Shown one piece after another: positions 34,559-43,152 of a DNA stretch of 64,000 bases (its first letter is position 1; each line of letters starts with the position of its first letter). The notes under the pieces were generated by a model. That model had not been told where the DNA came from, searched no databases, and saw nothing but the letters and a program-made list of their open reading frames with translations. The position numbers and the translations under genes were made by a program. Source of the DNA: Saccharopolyspora hirsuta (lineage in GTDB: Bacteria; Actinomycetota; Actinomycetes; Mycobacteriales; Pseudonocardiaceae). The stretch lies in the NCBI RefSeq assembly GCF_008630535.1, contig NZ_VWPH01000004.1, positions 186,001 through 250,000 on the forward strand, read 5' to 3'.

Positions 34559-34660
34559 TCACGAGACTACCTCTATCCTGATGCCGAACATGTCCCAGTA
34601 GTCCTCCGCCAGCTCTTTCCCGCCGAGCCGCAGCGGGTACGCCTGCCACCAGGGAGCCCT
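34559..34660 (-). pseudogene. Fragment of a second immunity protein (C-terminus)
   Basis: Minus-strand translation reads APWWQAYPLRLGGKELAEDY, then WDMFGIRIEVVS and stop. The intact immunity protein next door ends YPWWESYPLRIGKKGLAEDY then LDMFGIRIEIVS. The 5' part is gone; weak similarity may continue to about 34,700. It is the tail of a tandem paralogue, as found when toxin-immunity cassettes are exchanged at polymorphic loci. Confidence 0.7.
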
Positions 34661-34852
34661 CTTTGCCCTTAGCTGGACAGGTCGATCGCCGACGGATACA
34701 ACAACACCCGAAGCTCCCCCTCCACCCTGACCAGCAAAAATCAGGATGAAAAAGGCTCAGTGGTACTCCAACGGGTCTTGCCCGGTAAACCTAAAGAAAG
34801 TTGACCTGGTGCGAGGCAAGCACAACCTCGACTTCAGCACCCTAGAAGCGGC

Positions 34853-34886
34853 GTGTTCCGGAGTCCCGTTCGGAACTCCGGAACAC
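34853..34886. terminator. Hairpin terminator after the toxin-immunity unit
   Basis: A perfect 12-bp stem (GTGTTCCGGAGT with ACTCCGGAACAC) and a 10-nt loop lie 4 bp downstream of the immunity stop on the minus strand. No T-run follows. Confidence 0.65.
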
Positions 34887-34889
34887 CCA

Positions 34890-35297
34890 CTAGGATACTA
34901 TCTCAATCCTGATGCCGAACATATCCAAGTAATCTTCAGCTAGACCCTTTTTGCCAATCCTCAATGGGTACGATTCCCACCACGGATACTTTTCCAAAGG
35001 AAAAACCGGCTCATCGAGCTGTAGTCTCTTAAATCGGTCATCCAGCGATTTCACGCACTCTCTGAACCGAGCCATATCTGCATGGGCATCCAGATCCTCA
35101 TCTTCCAGAACGATGTCAATCCTCTGTCGATTCTGAAAGTCTTGCATGAGCTCGTCGAAGTTGTCTCCATAGCCGCACTCACACTGCTCAACAAGACTTT
35201 CCCACGCAACCAACAACGGCCCGGGGAGAGCACCCCCCCAACCTTGCTTAATTTGAGCCTGCTTTACTTTCTCCTCAAAATCACTATCGAATCTCAT
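34890..35297 (-). CDS. Probable immunity protein for the upstream toxin
   Basis: A 135-residue small acidic protein without signal peptide or membrane segments. I recognise no named family. Its start at 35297 lies 14 nt inside the 3' end of the toxin gene, the arrangement expected for toxin-immunity pairs. GC content is clearly below that of the chromosome. A truncated paralogue of its C-terminus lies immediately downstream. The role (binding and blocking the toxin's C-terminal domain) is inferred from context. Confidence 0.7.
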   Translation of the reverse strand: MRFDSDFEEKVKQAQIKQGWGGALPGPLLVAWESLVEQCECGYGDNFDELMQDFQNRQRIDIVLEDEDLDAHADMARFRECVKSLDDRFKRLQLDEPVFPLEKYPWWESYPLRIGKKGLAEDYLDMFGIRIEIVS

Positions 35298-37752
35298 GGT
35301 TGAGATAGTACAGATGCGGGTCACCATCCGACCTAAAGAAGGTAGCAATGACCCCCTTTTTTCGAACACCAACATAGCCAGTCCTAGTATCATACCTGAC
35401 GAGGGCCTTATCCCATGGGCGCACATCTTCCAACGCCCACACTGGCTTAAACTCGCCCATCAACTCTTTTGCAGCAGCAAAGTAGCTTGCCGGCTTGTTC
35501 TTAAACTCAGGCATGTCAGGGCCGTCAGGCTTATCTGGATGCCGTTCCCACTTCCATTTTCCGTTTACTTTCTGGAACTTATACCCAAGCACATGCTTGT
35601 AGTAGTGCTCCCACGCCTTGTGACTGCTGGCGAAGCCGTATTTGTTCAGAATGAGGACGTTGGAGGCCATGATGCTCCGCACGCCCGAGTAGGAGAGCTT
35701 TCCTGCGGTCAAAAATTGTCCGCCGGGCATCGGAATGAACATCGTCATCGCCCCGACGGCCTCTGCACCAGCTTGGAAGTAGTTCGCGAGGAAATCCATC
35801 GCGAGCATTTCCATGTCGCGTTGCATGTAGTCGTCGAACCCCGGGCTCGATGCCTGGTTCAGGCATCGTTGTTGCGCCGGGCTGCCGTCCATGTAGGTGT
35901 ACTTGCAGATCAGGCCATTCGAGTAGGTCTGCTTGATCTGCTCGTCGGTGAGTGCCGGGCGGTTGTGGCGCAGCTGTTCTGCTTCCTCGCGGAAGGCTTC
36001 CATCGAGATGTCGATGGCTTCCAGGGCTTCCTGGGCAGCCGCTTGTGCGTCCTTTCCTGCCTGGTAAGCCCAGGCTCGAGCCTGGTTGGCCGCGTAGTAG
36101 GCGGAGGCGGCGAAGTCGCGTGCTTCTAGTGCGGATCGCCGGGCACTTGCCGCGTAGGACGCTGCTCGGTTCGCACTGTGTTGCGCCGAATCGGCTGCGG
36201 CCAGAGCTGATTGCGCGGCTTTGGCAGCGCGGTCGGCAGATGCCTTCGCGTCGTTGGCCGCGCGCTGGGCCTGGGCGGCGAAACCTGCCGCCTGTTCGGC
36301 CGATGCACTGGCCTGCTTGGCGTATCCGGCGGCCTCCTCGGCTGCGTTGCGGGCCGTTGCCGCGGCTTCCGCTGCCCTGAACGCGTGCTGCTGGGCTTCA
36401 GCGGCAGCCTGCATTCCCCGTCGCACCAGGCGTTCCATTTCAGCGGCGTGCACAGCGGCCTTGTGGTCCTCTTCGGCTGCCGTGTACTGGCCGCTTTCGA
36501 GGAACACCTGCACTGCTGCTGGTGGGCCGTGCAAGGCTGCTTCGGCTGCCGCCTGGACACGAGGTCCACCAGCGTCCTTGATCTGAGCGGTGCGGATCCG
36601 CTGATCCTTCGCGCGTGCGGTGAACTGGCCTTCGTCCAAGAACTTCCGGACGTCCTCCGGAGTGCCGTCTAGGGCTGCGTTGGCTGCTGCGCGCACCGCC
36701 GGCCCGTCCGCGGCGTCGAGGACCTGCGCAGTGCGGATCCGATCGTGCTTCTCACGACCCGGGTAGTCGCGGGTGCGCAGGAACTCCTGTACGTCGGCGT
36801 CGGTTCCCTTCAACGCTTGTTCGGCAGCCGCACGCAGTTCAGCGGTCTCGCCGAACTCGGCGATGCGCTCGACACGAGTGCGGTCGTCCTGCATGGCCGC
36901 TTCGGCCCGGCCGTGGTCTAGCCACGCTCGCAGGTCCGCGTCACTTCCGGACAGCGCGTCGGCAGCCGCGTTGCTGCTCCAGACGCCACCGTGCTCCATG
37001 ATGCTGATCGCGGCCTTACGGCCGCTGGCGATCACTGTGCTCGGATCGGCACCCTCAGCGGTGGCAGCCTCCAGCAGCGCCTGCGTCTGCTCATCGATGC
37101 GAGTTTGCTCGGCCGCATCCCACGCTTGTTTGTCCTGGTTGTCCTGCCAAACGCGATGGGCCTCCTTCGCCATCTCGACGGCGTGTTCCTGGTTGCGGGC
37201 AATCCTGTCGGCTTCGGCCTGACGCGCGAGGTCAACTACTGTCCTGGCCTCGTTCGCCGCCTCCATCGCCACGTTCGCAGCCTCGATAGCCGCATTCGCG
37301 TGGTCGGTGGCCTGCTGAGCCGCATTGGCTGCCTCACCAGCATGTTCGGCCGCCTCATCGGCAGCGGCGGCAGCAGCGTTGGCGTGCTTAGCCGCCGAGG
37401 CGGCTGCTGCGGCGGCCTCATCTGCCGCCTGGGCGGACCGGCTTGCCAACGACACAGCGGAGTTCGCAGCGGCTCGGGCGCGGTTGGCCTGTGCCTGCGC
37501 GGCCTGACCGGCTGCTTGAGCGCGACGCGCTTCGGCATCAGCGACGCTGGCATGCTTGCCGGCTTGTGCTGCGGCACGACCCGCTGCAGCTGCGTTGTCG
37601 GCCGCGTTGGCTGCGGAGACAGCTGCGTTACCCGCCTCACGAGCAGCAGTTCCGGCGAACCGCGCCGCTTCGGCAGCACGCGTCGCACCTGCCGCCGCCT
37701 CACGAGCCTGGGTTGCGGCTTGGCGAGCTGTCGCAGCTTGGCTCGCGTTCAT
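35284..37752 (-). CDS. ALF-repeat polymorphic toxin with PBECR-like nuclease tip, 5' truncated
   Basis: 822 residues are open from the first ATG. Residues about 1-230 are alanine-rich helical repeats. Then come short ALF repeats (about 240-440; for example AAAEQALKGTDADVQEFLRT, AAANAALDGTPEDVRKFLDE and AAAEAALHGPPAAVQVFLES). More Ala-rich coiled coil follows, then a glycine/hydrophobic linker. The C-terminal 80 residues (KPASYFAAAKELMGEF, VRYDTRTGYVGVRKKG, IATFF) resemble PBECR-like (barnase-EndoU-ColicinE5-RelE) RNases. Secretion signals expected at the N-terminus are missing: the frame opens at a junction with an unrelated gene about 30 nt upstream, with no ribosome site. Probably a stranded, non-expressed toxin (inference). 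Confidence 0.7.
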   Translation of the reverse strand: MNASQAATARQAATQAREAAAGATRAAEAARFAGTAAREAGNAAVSAANAADNAAAAGRAAAQAGKHASVADAEARRAQAAGQAAQAQANRARAAANSAVSLASRSAQAADEAAAAAASAAKHANAAAAAADEAAEHAGEAANAAQQATDHANAAIEAANVAMEAANEARTVVDLARQAEADRIARNQEHAVEMAKEAHRVWQDNQDKQAWDAAEQTRIDEQTQALLEAATAEGADPSTVIASGRKAAISIMEHGGVWSSNAAADALSGSDADLRAWLDHGRAEAAMQDDRTRVERIAEFGETAELRAAAEQALKGTDADVQEFLRTRDYPGREKHDRIRTAQVLDAADGPAVRAAANAALDGTPEDVRKFLDEGQFTARAKDQRIRTAQIKDAGGPRVQAAAEAALHGPPAAVQVFLESGQYTAAEEDHKAAVHAAEMERLVRRGMQAAAEAQQHAFRAAEAAATARNAAEEAAGYAKQASASAEQAAGFAAQAQRAANDAKASADRAAKAAQSALAAADSAQHSANRAASYAASARRSALEARDFAASAYYAANQARAWAYQAGKDAQAAAQEALEAIDISMEAFREEAEQLRHNRPALTDEQIKQTYSNGLICKYTYMDGSPAQQRCLNQASSPGFDDYMQRDMEMLAMDFLANYFQAGAEAVGAMTMFIPMPGGQFLTAGKLSYSGVRSIMASNVLILNKYGFASSHKAWEHYYKHVLGYKFQKVNGKWKWERHPDKPDGPDMPEFKNKPASYFAAAKELMGEFKPVWALEDVRPWDKALVRYDTRTGYVGVRKKGVIATFFRSDGDPHLYYLNHEIR

Positions 37753-37785
37753 GCTCGCCGCGGAGGCAGCCGAGCCGAGCTGGTT

Positions 37786-38154
37786 CCCGCAATCGAGGAC
37801 TACAGCTACCCCGGCGCCGACCAGATTTTCGCGGAACGCGGAATCAGATTAATTAAAGGTGACGGTCATATCGTCTTTGCCGACTGTAAGAGCAGCGATC
37901 CGCTAATCAAGGTGGAAAGCGTCACCCTTCCCACCTCGTGCTTCCAGGTCATCGGAACTCAAGGATGGATCACCGTCGAAATTCCTCGCGTCTACATGAT
38001 CCGAGGTGGCGAGCACAACGTGGCCGCCCTCATCACGGTCAATGGGAAGACCGAGGCCGTCGACATCCCGCCCGGCGGGCACAAACCTGTCGGAGAAGGC
38101 AATGCTCCGCCTGGCGACGACCCGGCGACCCTCGTCGAGCTGCAGGCTTCGTGA
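37786..38154 (+). pseudogene. C-terminal fragment of a secreted protein, 5' lost at the toxin junction
   Basis: The frame DYSYPGADQIFAERGIRLIK, CFQVIGTQGWITVEIPRVYM and ATLVELQAS is a beta-rich domain that I recall as the end of actinomycete secreted proteins of unknown function. It starts abruptly around 37,786 where the opposite-strand toxin begins, without start codon or signal peptide. The stop at 38154 lies 23 nt before the next gene. Both neighbours being truncated at one point marks a recombination joint. Confidence 0.55.
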
Positions 38155-38177
38155 CTGAGTCCATGCAAGGAGCTTTT

Positions 38178-40076
38178 ATGACTCGCCCGTTCCGTTCGCG
38201 GCTGTTGACGGCCGTGGCGGTGACCGCGACCGGTGCCGCGTTGGTGTCGGCTCCGGCGCATGCCGTTTCTGGTGGTGCTACCGCCGATACCGGTGCTCAG
38301 CCTTACCTGGCCAAGATCAGCATCGGAACCAACGATGCCGCGTGTTCCGGGGTGTTGGTGGCGCCGCAGTGGGTTGCGACTTCTGCGGCCTGTTTCGCGC
38401 CCGTTCCCAGCAAGCCTGGGAAGGTGGAGCCCGGGGCTCCGCACACCGCGACCACCGCAACCATCAATGGGACGCACGAGCGGACTGTTGACCGGATCGT
38501 GCCGCGTGAGGATCGCGATCTCGTCCTCGCCCACCTCGATCAGCCGATCTCCGGCGTCGCCCCCGTGACGGTGGCGTCCGCGGCTCCGACGCAGGGGCAG
38601 AAGCTCGAGGCGTCCGGCTACGGGCGCACTGCCGATCAGTGGGTTCCTGCCGACGCGCACACCGGGGAATTCACTGTGGACTCCGTTGGTTCCGGCACGC
38701 TGCACCTGCGGGGCAGCGGCGAGTCCAACATCTGCAAGGGCGACGCCGGCGGGCCGGTGCTGCGCGACGGTGAGCTCGTCGCCGTTGCCAGCGGCTCTTA
38801 CCAGGCGGGCTGCATCGGTGAGACCTCCGAACGGGCGGGGGCGACCGCTGCCCGGACCGATGACCTCTCCGACTGGATGGCCAGCCAGGTCGTGGCGCTG
38901 AAGGCCACCCCGGCGAGCAAGAACGCGATCACGCTGTCGTGGACCGCGATGACGACCCGCTACCGCGTCTACGGATCCCAGGACCCGAACGTCGCCATCG
39001 AGGCCCGCAACCTGCTCGGCGAGACCAGCGACAACCACTTCACGCACACCTCGCTGCCCGCCGGGCAGACCTGGCATTACCGCGTCTCCGTCCTCGACGC
39101 CGACGGCAACCAGGTCGCGGTGTCCACCACGGTCAAGGCCACGAGCCCGACCGCGACCGTCACCGACTTCAACGGCGACGGCAAGGACGACATCGCCACC
39201 TTCAAGGGGACCACCACCTCCGTGGCGGTCTCCGACGGCGAGAAGTTCGGTGCCGCCGCGCAGTGGAGCAGCAACCTCGCCGGCAACGGCGCGATCCCGC
39301 TGACCGGCGACTTCAACGGCGACGGCATCAGCGACGTCGTCACCTTCAACAACGGGCCCGTCAACGTCGCACTCTCCGACGGCCAGAAGTTCGGCCCCAC
39401 CCAGCGCTGGCACGACCACTTCGGGCTGGCAAACCAGAAGCTCGCCGTCGGCGACGTCGACGGGGACGGCAAGGACGACATCCTCGCCTTCTCCGGCCGC
39501 ACCTACGGCGACGTGTTCGTCTCCCTCTCCGACGGCCACCAGTTCCGGCCCGCGCAGAAGTGGCACGACCGGTTCGCACTCGGCACCGAGAAACCCGCCG
39601 TCGGCGACTTCAACGGCGACGGCAAAGCCGACATCATCACCTTCACCGACAGCGGGGCCGTCTACGTCTCGCTGTCCGACGGCAGCCGCTTCGTCCAGGA
39701 CGGCTGGAAGTGGCACAACCACTTCTCCCCCGCCGGTGAGATCCCCGCCGTCGGCGACTTCAACGGCGACGGCAAGGACGACATCGTCACCTTCCTGCGT
39801 GGCAACACCGGCTACGTCTACGTGTCACTGTCCACCGGCGAGAGCTTCGTCGCCGACAACGACCGGTGGAGCGACTTCTTCTCCATCCGCGACGAATGGC
39901 CCGGCGTCGGCGACTTCAACGGCGACGGCAAGAGCGACGTCGTGACCTTCACCCGCGGCGGACGCGCCCAGGTCTACGTCGCCCGCTCCGACGGCACAGC
40001 CTTCGAAAACGGCACCGAATGGCACGGCGACTTCGCCGGCGGACTTGAGGTGCCACTACCCTCCGCGCACCGCTGA
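38178..40076 (+). CDS. Secreted trypsin-like pseudo-protease with FG-GAP/VCBS repeats
   Basis: A 632-residue protein. Signal peptide residues 1-29 (cut after AHA). A chymotrypsin-fold domain (30-230) is followed by a fibronectin-like region (about 235-320). Six FG-GAP/VCBS repeats (about 323-620) each carry DFNGDGKDD-type calcium loops and W-H/F signatures. In the protease domain the catalytic His position is alanine (WVATSAACF, A71) and the Ser position is alanine (CKGDAGGP, A190); only D114 remains. It is therefore unlikely to cleave peptides and more likely binds a surface or glycan. AAGGAG lies 5 nt before the ATG. Confidence 0.85.
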   Translation: MTRPFRSRLLTAVAVTATGAALVSAPAHAVSGGATADTGAQPYLAKISIGTNDAACSGVLVAPQWVATSAACFAPVPSKPGKVEPGAPHTATTATINGTHERTVDRIVPREDRDLVLAHLDQPISGVAPVTVASAAPTQGQKLEASGYGRTADQWVPADAHTGEFTVDSVGSGTLHLRGSGESNICKGDAGGPVLRDGELVAVASGSYQAGCIGETSERAGATAARTDDLSDWMASQVVALKATPASKNAITLSWTAMTTRYRVYGSQDPNVAIEARNLLGETSDNHFTHTSLPAGQTWHYRVSVLDADGNQVAVSTTVKATSPTATVTDFNGDGKDDIATFKGTTTSVAVSDGEKFGAAAQWSSNLAGNGAIPLTGDFNGDGISDVVTFNNGPVNVALSDGQKFGPTQRWHDHFGLANQKLAVGDVDGDGKDDILAFSGRTYGDVFVSLSDGHQFRPAQKWHDRFALGTEKPAVGDFNGDGKADIITFTDSGAVYVSLSDGSRFVQDGWKWHNHFSPAGEIPAVGDFNGDGKDDIVTFLRGNTGYVYVSLSTGESFVADNDRWSDFFSIRDEWPGVGDFNGDGKSDVVTFTRGGRAQVYVARSDGTAFENGTEWHGDFAGGLEVPLPSAHR

Positions 40077-40509
40077 CCAGCTGGCGCGGGGTGCGGGGAG
40101 GCGAGGTCTTCCCGCACCCCGCGGCTGCTGTCCAAGTGCTTCTGCGTGATGTGAATTACCTCCGGCGAGTGGAACGTCCTGATCCATTCGGGCGATAGTG
40201 GTGACAGATGGGACATACGGATCAAACGTCACGAAGAGGAGCTGGGGTGTTACTTCCGGTATCGGGGCTTCCGCGAAGTCGCCGCGCTCCACGTCGGGAC
40301 GTTTGTCCACTGGGGACTGTCGGGTCCGGACTGCCGTCCGGGCCCTGACGGGGTGGGAATACCCCGACATCACCGTGTTTTGGCGCGCCCGCTCTGCGGC
40401 GCGCGGGAATCCCGGTCTTCGCTCGACGCTGCCCTGGTGCGCGCCAGGGTCTGGGGTTCGGTCGGGCACCGGGATTTCGTGCTGTTCGCTGGAATGGAGA
40501 TCGAGACCT
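40077..40509. other. Intergenic region upstream of the HAD gene
   Basis: Besides the terminator at 40086-40122, no gene is supported. The frame of the HAD gene stays open upstream to 40198, but the extra 104 residues are compositionally unlike protein. A promoter probably lies here; I could not place its boxes. Confidence 0.45.
40086..40122. terminator. Hairpin terminator
   Basis: A perfect 12-bp stem (GCGGGGTGCGGG with CCCGCACCCCGC) and 13-nt loop lie 10 bp after the stop of the FG-GAP gene. Confidence 0.75.
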
Positions 40510-43152
40510 TTGTTTGACGCGATGGGGGCTGCAGGCGCTTCGCCGCTGGAGCGGGCGGAGCGGCTGCTCTCCGACGGTTCCTGCTCGGTGCTGTCGCTGG
40601 ACGTCTTCGACACGATCCTGTGGCGGCGGGTGCCGCGGCCGACCGACCTGTTCGGGATGCTCGGGGCGCGGTTGCGGGGCTCGGGGCGCTGCCCGGAGTG
40701 GGTCACCGACGCGACGTTCCGGCGCATGCGCATCGAGGCCGAGCAGCGGGCGCGGCACGCGAGCGGTTCGGCCTGCGGCGAGGTGTCGCTGTTCGACATC
40801 TGGCGGGAGATGCCGCAGGCGCTGTTCGCCGGGACCCCGCTCGAGGAGCTCGTCGGCGCGGAGGTCGAGCTGGAGCGCGAGGTGACCGTCGTCGACCTCG
40901 ACGTCGCGCGCCTGGTGCAGGTCGCGGACAAGAACCACATCCCGATCGTGCTGGTGTCCGACACCTACTTCACCGCCGACCAGCTGGCGCACCTGCTCGA
41001 CCGCCCCGAGCTGGGGCCGCTGCGGGACGCGCGGGTGTTCCGCTCGCACCAGCACGGGCTGGACAAGGGGTCCGGTCTGTGGAAGATCGTGCTGCACGAG
41101 CTCGGGATGAGCCCGGAGCAGGTGGTGCACGTCGGGGACAACGAGGTCGCCGACCACGAGGTGCCCGGCGAGCTCGGGGTGCGCACCGTGCACTACCGGC
41201 GCATCGACGAGGAGTACGCGGAGGTGCTGGACCGCGAGGGCGCGTCCACCGACTCCTTCGGCCCGTTCAGCCCGCTCGTGCACGCCGAGGACGGCGACTT
41301 CGGCCTGACCAGCCTGCGCGCGAAGACCCTGCAGACCGCGCCCGGCGACGTCGGTGCGTCGGTGCGGACGGCTTGGCGCTACGGGGCTGCGGTGCTCGGC
41401 CCGGTGCTGACCGGCTTCGCCGAATGGGTGGCCAGCCGGGCGCACGCGTCGGGCACGCCGGTGGTGTGGTGCCCGATGCGCGAGGGCGAGCTGCTGTCCG
41501 AGCTGGTGAACAACGCCGCCCGGGTGCGCGGGTGGAACGTGACCGCGAAGCCGATCTGGCTCTCCCGGCACATCACCTCGATCGCCGCGCTGGACTGCTT
41601 CGACCACGACTCGGTGCGCGACTTCATCCGGCGCAGCTACCGGCTCACCGTCGGGCAGCTGCTGGCCTCGCTCAAGCTGCGCCCCGGCGACGTGCCGTCG
41701 CTGGCCGACCAGCTCGGCACACTGCTCAACCAGCCCGACGTCGTCGACCGCGTCACCGTCGCGCTGACCGAATCGCCGCACCTGACCAACCGGCTGGCGA
41801 GCACGGTGACCGCAGCGCGCGAGCGGCTGCTGCTGTCGCTGCGCCGTGCCGGTGCGCTGGACGCGCCGGAGCTGCCGCTGGTCGACCTCGGTTGGGGCGG
41901 GACCATCCAGTTCCAGCTCGACCAGGTCCTGCGCCGCAGCGGCACGGGGGTGCGGCCGAGCGGCTTCTACCTCGCCACCAACGAGCGGGCGACCCGGCTG
42001 TACCTGGCCGGGCTGCGCAGCGAGGCCTACCTCGGTCAGATGGGGCACCCGCAGGACGTCGTGCACGCGCTCAGCCGCAGCCCCGAGGTGGTCGAGCAGT
42101 GCGTCAGCGCCCGGTGCGGCTCGCTGCTGGACTTCGCCGAGGACGGCTCGCCGGAGCTCGGTGCACCGGGCGGCAGCCCGGCCCAGGACCTCGAATGGCG
42201 GGCCGTGCAGTACGGCATCGCGGCGTTCCAGGAGTTCTGGAACCGCTACGTCGCCGAGAACGACGGGGCGTGGCCGGAGCTCACCAGCGACGCCGCCGCG
42301 CGGTGGCTGGCCGGGATCGTGTGCTCGGCGGTGCAGGCGCCCACCGCGGCCGAGGCGGCGGTCTTCGGGAACTGGCAGCACGAGGACAACTTCGGGTCCT
42401 CGGTCGTCACCCGGATCCTGCCCGACGACCTCGTCCCGGCAGTGCCCTACCTGTCCCCGCCGGACCTCGACGACCTGGACATGCGGGACGCGTTCTGGCC
42501 GGAACTGCTCGCCGCCTCGGACCCGCAGCTGAGCGCGGCCGTGCGCGCGGTGCGCAGCGGCGCGGTCGACCCCGCCGTGTTCGAGCAGTCCGGGCCGCCC
42601 GCCGAGACCCGGCTGCGGTTCCGCACGCCCGACGACGAGTGGTGGGACGGACCGCGCAAGCGGGTGCGGATCAACCACAACGGGCTGTCGTTCGCGCGGT
42701 TGAACTTCGAATCCGAAGGCGCCACCGACATCTCGCTGGCCATCCCGGGGCGGCCCGCGATCGTGCGCGTCGACTGGATCGAGGTCACCGCGTTCGTCAG
42801 CGGCGACCCGAACCCCCGGGTGCTGCGGTGGGAGCGCGGCGAGGACTTCGCCGGGCTCGTCTTCGCCGACTGCACCTGGTTGGGCGGCAACCTCGTCGAG
42901 TTCCACGCCCCGCACGCGGCGGTCTGGCTCCCGCTGGCCACCCGTGCCGGGGGCCCGATCGCCTCCGCGCAGGTCACCATCGCGTTCGCCGTGCTGCCGC
43001 AGTCGATGTCCGGCTTCGCGCCCCGGCTCGCGCCCGCCTCGGGGTTGGCCCGGGTCACCGGCCGGGCCCGCGAGGAGTACCGCGCGCGGGGCTTGCGGGG
43101 AGTCGCCGCGGGCGCCGCCCGGATCGCGCTGCGGCAGCTGGGAGGGCGCTGA
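40510..43152 (+). CDS. Large HAD-superfamily protein (COG5610-like)
   Basis: An 880-residue protein. The N-terminal HAD hydrolase domain has motif I SLDVFDTILW, motif II LVSDTYFTAD and motif III/IV HVGDNEVADHE. The middle (WCPMREGELLSEL, then LVDLGWGGTIQFQ) matches COG5610-type proteins found with polysaccharide or glycan genes. The C-terminal 200 residues are beta-rich and unrecognised. A TTG at 40510 is preferred because GGAG lies 10 nt upstream; ATG 40522 is the alternative. It overlaps the methyltransferase gene by one base. Confidence 0.75.
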   Translation: MFDAMGAAGASPLERAERLLSDGSCSVLSLDVFDTILWRRVPRPTDLFGMLGARLRGSGRCPEWVTDATFRRMRIEAEQRARHASGSACGEVSLFDIWREMPQALFAGTPLEELVGAEVELEREVTVVDLDVARLVQVADKNHIPIVLVSDTYFTADQLAHLLDRPELGPLRDARVFRSHQHGLDKGSGLWKIVLHELGMSPEQVVHVGDNEVADHEVPGELGVRTVHYRRIDEEYAEVLDREGASTDSFGPFSPLVHAEDGDFGLTSLRAKTLQTAPGDVGASVRTAWRYGAAVLGPVLTGFAEWVASRAHASGTPVVWCPMREGELLSELVNNAARVRGWNVTAKPIWLSRHITSIAALDCFDHDSVRDFIRRSYRLTVGQLLASLKLRPGDVPSLADQLGTLLNQPDVVDRVTVALTESPHLTNRLASTVTAARERLLLSLRRAGALDAPELPLVDLGWGGTIQFQLDQVLRRSGTGVRPSGFYLATNERATRLYLAGLRSEAYLGQMGHPQDVVHALSRSPEVVEQCVSARCGSLLDFAEDGSPELGAPGGSPAQDLEWRAVQYGIAAFQEFWNRYVAENDGAWPELTSDAAARWLAGIVCSAVQAPTAAEAAVFGNWQHEDNFGSSVVTRILPDDLVPAVPYLSPPDLDDLDMRDAFWPELLAASDPQLSAAVRAVRSGAVDPAVFEQSGPPAETRLRFRTPDDEWWDGPRKRVRINHNGLSFARLNFESEGATDISLAIPGRPAIVRVDWIEVTAFVSGDPNPRVLRWERGEDFAGLVFADCTWLGGNLVEFHAPHAAVWLPLATRAGGPIASAQVTIAFAVLPQSMSGFAPRLAPASGLARVTGRAREEYRARGLRGVAAGAARIALRQLGGR

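Larger units (their letters stand above)
34489..34889. other. Low-GC intergenic stretch with immunity-gene remnant and hairpin
   Basis: Apart from the immunity fragment (34559-34660) and the hairpin (34853-34886) no gene is supported. A plus-strand ORF at 34746-34943 is antisense to the immunity gene's end and not protein-like. Confidence 0.5.

Noticed and set aside
34746..34943. 65-residue plus-strand ORF
   Set aside because: It runs through the terminator hairpin and the antisense of the immunity gene's end, with no ribosome site and no family.
36991..38154. Plus-strand ORF of 387 codons antisense to the toxin gene
   Set aside because: Its first 260 residues are the mirror of the alanine-rich toxin repeats. 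Only the last about 120 residues are protein-like, and those are reported as a truncated fragment.
40198..40509. N-terminal extension of the HAD protein
   Set aside because: The extra residues have no domain similarity and unusual composition, and a GGAG site supports TTG 40510.
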